This document shows positions 62,031 through 64,000 of a DNA stretch of 64,000 nt, in pieces. Every line of letters starts with the position of its first letter. Position 1 is the stretch's first letter. A program made the translations under genes and the position numbers. Source of the stretch: Vitellaria paradoxa (Eukaryota > Streptophyta > Magnoliopsida > Ericales > Sapotaceae); assembly GCA_019916065.1 (NCBI GenBank), contig CM034238.1:27143246-27207245 (forward strand). Reading direction: 5' to 3'. Below the pieces are notes generated by a model. That model saw only the letters and a list, made by a program, of their open reading frames with translations. It was not told where the DNA came from and did no database searches.

Positions 62031-62060
62031 TTTGCTATGTTCCCATCACACTCACATATT

Positions 62061-63489
62061 TTGTTTTAGCCACTTTTTTGATATTTCGTCCCTATTTTTA
62101 TAACATGAAAGAGATTCAAAAGCTACAAACATGGCCTAATTTTCTGGTGACAAATTGAATACGGTGGAGATGGAGACACCATTACCAAGTGTGAAGAATT
62201 CCACTACGATGGAATTCGCTTCACCTTCACAAAGGACCGCTCCCAACACAAGTAGGGCCGCAATAATTTGAAAATGTAGTGTGCCAAGTACAATGCAACT
62301 ATGGCAGTACTAGCATCACCGTTGATGAGGGGAGACAACGCACAAATTGTATACACTCAAAATTGGTTATTTAACAAAAAGTTTGTACTTTCGAATGAAA
62401 TGTTTTGTCAATCAGAGCAACCACATTCACATCTGGTTTTGCCCTGACTACATTATTTTATTTTCTTCGTCAAACAATAGAACATAAATATTACTCCCTC
62501 CTAGTCTAAACAGAGGTCAGAATAATCAAACAATAACATAAGTCAGAGTATCTTAAGATTGTAAGGTGGAGTTGATTGTCTTCCGAAGCTAGCTATTCTA
62601 ATTCAACATGAAGAGAATAAAGCAATGTACCAATATTGCATGGGAAATAACAGACCCATATTCACCTAAAAAGAAAGACAGCACTTATAACCATCCATAG
62701 GAAAGATACTAATTACAAAAACATTGTTCTACAGGCCTTGTCTGCCTACAGTTGGAAGTTCAGATTCAAGAAACATTTATGCAAAATTAACAATAGACTA
62801 CGGTAGCGACAAAGAATGAGAACTAAGAAAAAGGTCAATGCTACTATTTGATCTTGACGCTACATTGTATAATAGCTGAAAGAGTTGCTCCAAATGGATA
62901 GCACCACCTAATTTTATATGTTCATCTACAGTCTATGCTTTCTTGTAGTTGCCGCAACCAAAATTGCCTTTACAGCTTGTGAGGCGGAGAGGTAAGACCT
63001 ACTATATGTGCATAACAAAATATGATCTCATCTTCGTACATTCGCAAAAAAGACATTAGAAGATGGTTGTTTTACTGAAATTATGGGAAGTTCAAGACCA
63101 AGGGACAATCCAGTCATCCACTGATGTAATTGAAACATCAAGGCTGCACAGCTGCCTTATGAAAAGTGCAAATGTGCCATGAAAGACCATCATTTGATAA
63201 AAATCTTTGAGGTATTTCATTAGCTACAGCAGAAAAAAAGAAACCAAAAAGAAACAAAGAAACAAAGAAAGAAGGAAATAAACATTAGCAACAACTTAAT
63301 GACAAGAAAGACTAAGGTGGCCCTCGCCCGCTTTTTTGTTGTTGTTTAATATTTGTTAAAACAAAAACAAAGGAAGTTCTGCCACCTCCTTTCCGAAAAT
63401 CTGAAAAATCCCAGCAAATACAAAAGTTGAGCTGTATAATTAGGAGTGAAGAGAATATGTAAAAGTACAATAAGCAACTGAGAACAAAC
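62061..63489. other. Right flank, unassigned
   Basis: AT-rich, with no gene I can name. A short frame at about 62157-62255 (GGDGDTITKCEEFHYDGIRF) has no secure match. It may be 3' flank of the possible minus-strand gene at 63490-63564. Confidence 0.35.
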
Positions 63490-63564
63490 CCTTGAACAAT
63501 AATACTTTCTTGACTGGTAATATAGCACTGTACATCCCCCAAATTCCTGATCCTAACATTCCTT
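63490..63564 (-). CDS. Possible internal exon of an unidentified minus-strand gene
   Basis: On the minus strand, the acceptor TGTCTGCAG (63565) is followed by a frame reading RNVRIRNLGDVQCYITSQES and ending in a donor-like GG/GTTTGTT. The acceptor is good and the codon use looks coding. No family was recognised and no further exon was found nearby, so this is tentative. Confidence 0.25.
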
Positions 63565-64000
63565 CTGCAGACATTTAAAAGTAGTAACAATTAGAGAAAT
63601 TACTTGAAACAAATAGCAATACCCACAAAGAAGAAGGTAACAAGTTACTAACACATAAATGATAAGAAAGAGAATATTAATGCTTACCCATAAACCATGG
63701 GAGGTATAAGATCAAGACAACTAGTGTTTGAATCTACTATTGGATTAAATCAATGTTGAAGTCCAATAATCAGACCAAAAATTAGTACTCTTTCAGTGAC
63801 TAAGTTTTCTGCTAATGTCAAGAGCAACCATCACGTTAAAAATCGAGACCAACCATTGTCCGATTTTTCCTTGTCGACAAAAACACATATGCAACTGTTT
63901 CTTGGCACACGAAAAAATTAAAGAAAAAGTAGCAAACTAGAGTAAACCATTTACAGCAACAGATTTAGGGAAAATGTTAAACACGTTTTTGATGAATTAC
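63565..64000. other. Right window end, unassigned
   Basis: AT-rich, with no recognisable feature. It could be intron of the same unidentified gene. Confidence 0.3.

Larger units (their letters stand above)
57241..62060. mobile_element. Right part of the older related element, degraded
   Basis: Immediately after the large element, the same palindromes continue (57268 CCGTTCTAACGG, 57291, 57398, 57418), then a leader-like exon, a PF20167-like copy, a 3' exon and a second palindrome array (61768-62030). The order equals the left half of the large element. No transposase or Myb gene is present and no right TIR was found. The left TIR is at 41712-41882. Confidence 0.6.

Noticed and set aside
61755..62069. 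Plus-strand ORF of 104 codons with a repeating V-L pattern
   Set aside because: It is produced by the palindrome array. The repeats set the pattern and there is no start context or domain.
62157..62255. Short frame resembling a kiwellin or ripening-related motif (GGDGD...)
   Set aside because: Only a few residues agree, the cysteine pattern is missing and there is a stop soon after.
1..64000. tRNA, rRNA and CRISPR arrays
   Set aside because: None was recognised on either strand. The repeats present are transposon arrays, microsatellites and a tandem duplication.

Overview
The window is nuclear DNA of a flowering plant, probably a eudicot. It is AT-rich and has GT-AG introns. It carries a plastid arginine-biosynthesis gene and a phragmoplast-type kinesin-12, and most of the rest is transposable-element DNA. 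No rRNA, tRNA, CRISPR array or bacterial-type operon was recognised.

Layout. (1) 142-2740, minus: 5' end of the gene for N-acetyl-gamma-glutamyl-phosphate reductase (AGPR), running off the left edge. (2) 2730-5301: a non-autonomous DNA transposon touching the AGPR first exon, with a truncated LINE inside it. (3) 5302-10030: gene-poor repeat debris. (4) 10030-21380: a decayed Athila-like Ty3/gypsy retrotransposon carrying a 5.8-kb L1-type LINE with a clear target-site duplication. (5) 21898-41400, minus: a complete 36-exon kinesin-12 gene. All splice phases join, giving a predicted 3,016-residue protein of the POK1/POK2 class. Two large introns hold several small transposons. (6) 41712-62060: the most unusual part. 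A 15.4-kb PIF/Harbinger-like transposon (41883-57237) has matching terminal inverted repeats and arrays of a MYB-like palindrome at both ends. It carries an intact-looking DDE transposase gene, a Myb/SANT-like gene with a probable frameshift, a gene resembling the 'putative plant transposon protein' family (PF20167) with two nonsense changes, and captured exons of the host COP9 signalosome gene CSN2. It appears to sit inside a related older element, whose pieces lie at 41712-41882 and 57241 to about 62060. (7) 62060-64000: mostly unassigned, with one possible exon of a minus-strand gene.

How the parts relate. AGPR and the kinesin are ordinary host genes, both on the minus strand. In the large element, transcription seems to run inward from both ends: the PF20167-like gene from the left, and the Myb and transposase genes from the right. 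The palindromes lie beside both first exons, where a Myb-like transposon protein could bind. That link is inferred. The ORFs, repeats and TIRs are seen directly, and family names come from remembered motifs, not from searches.
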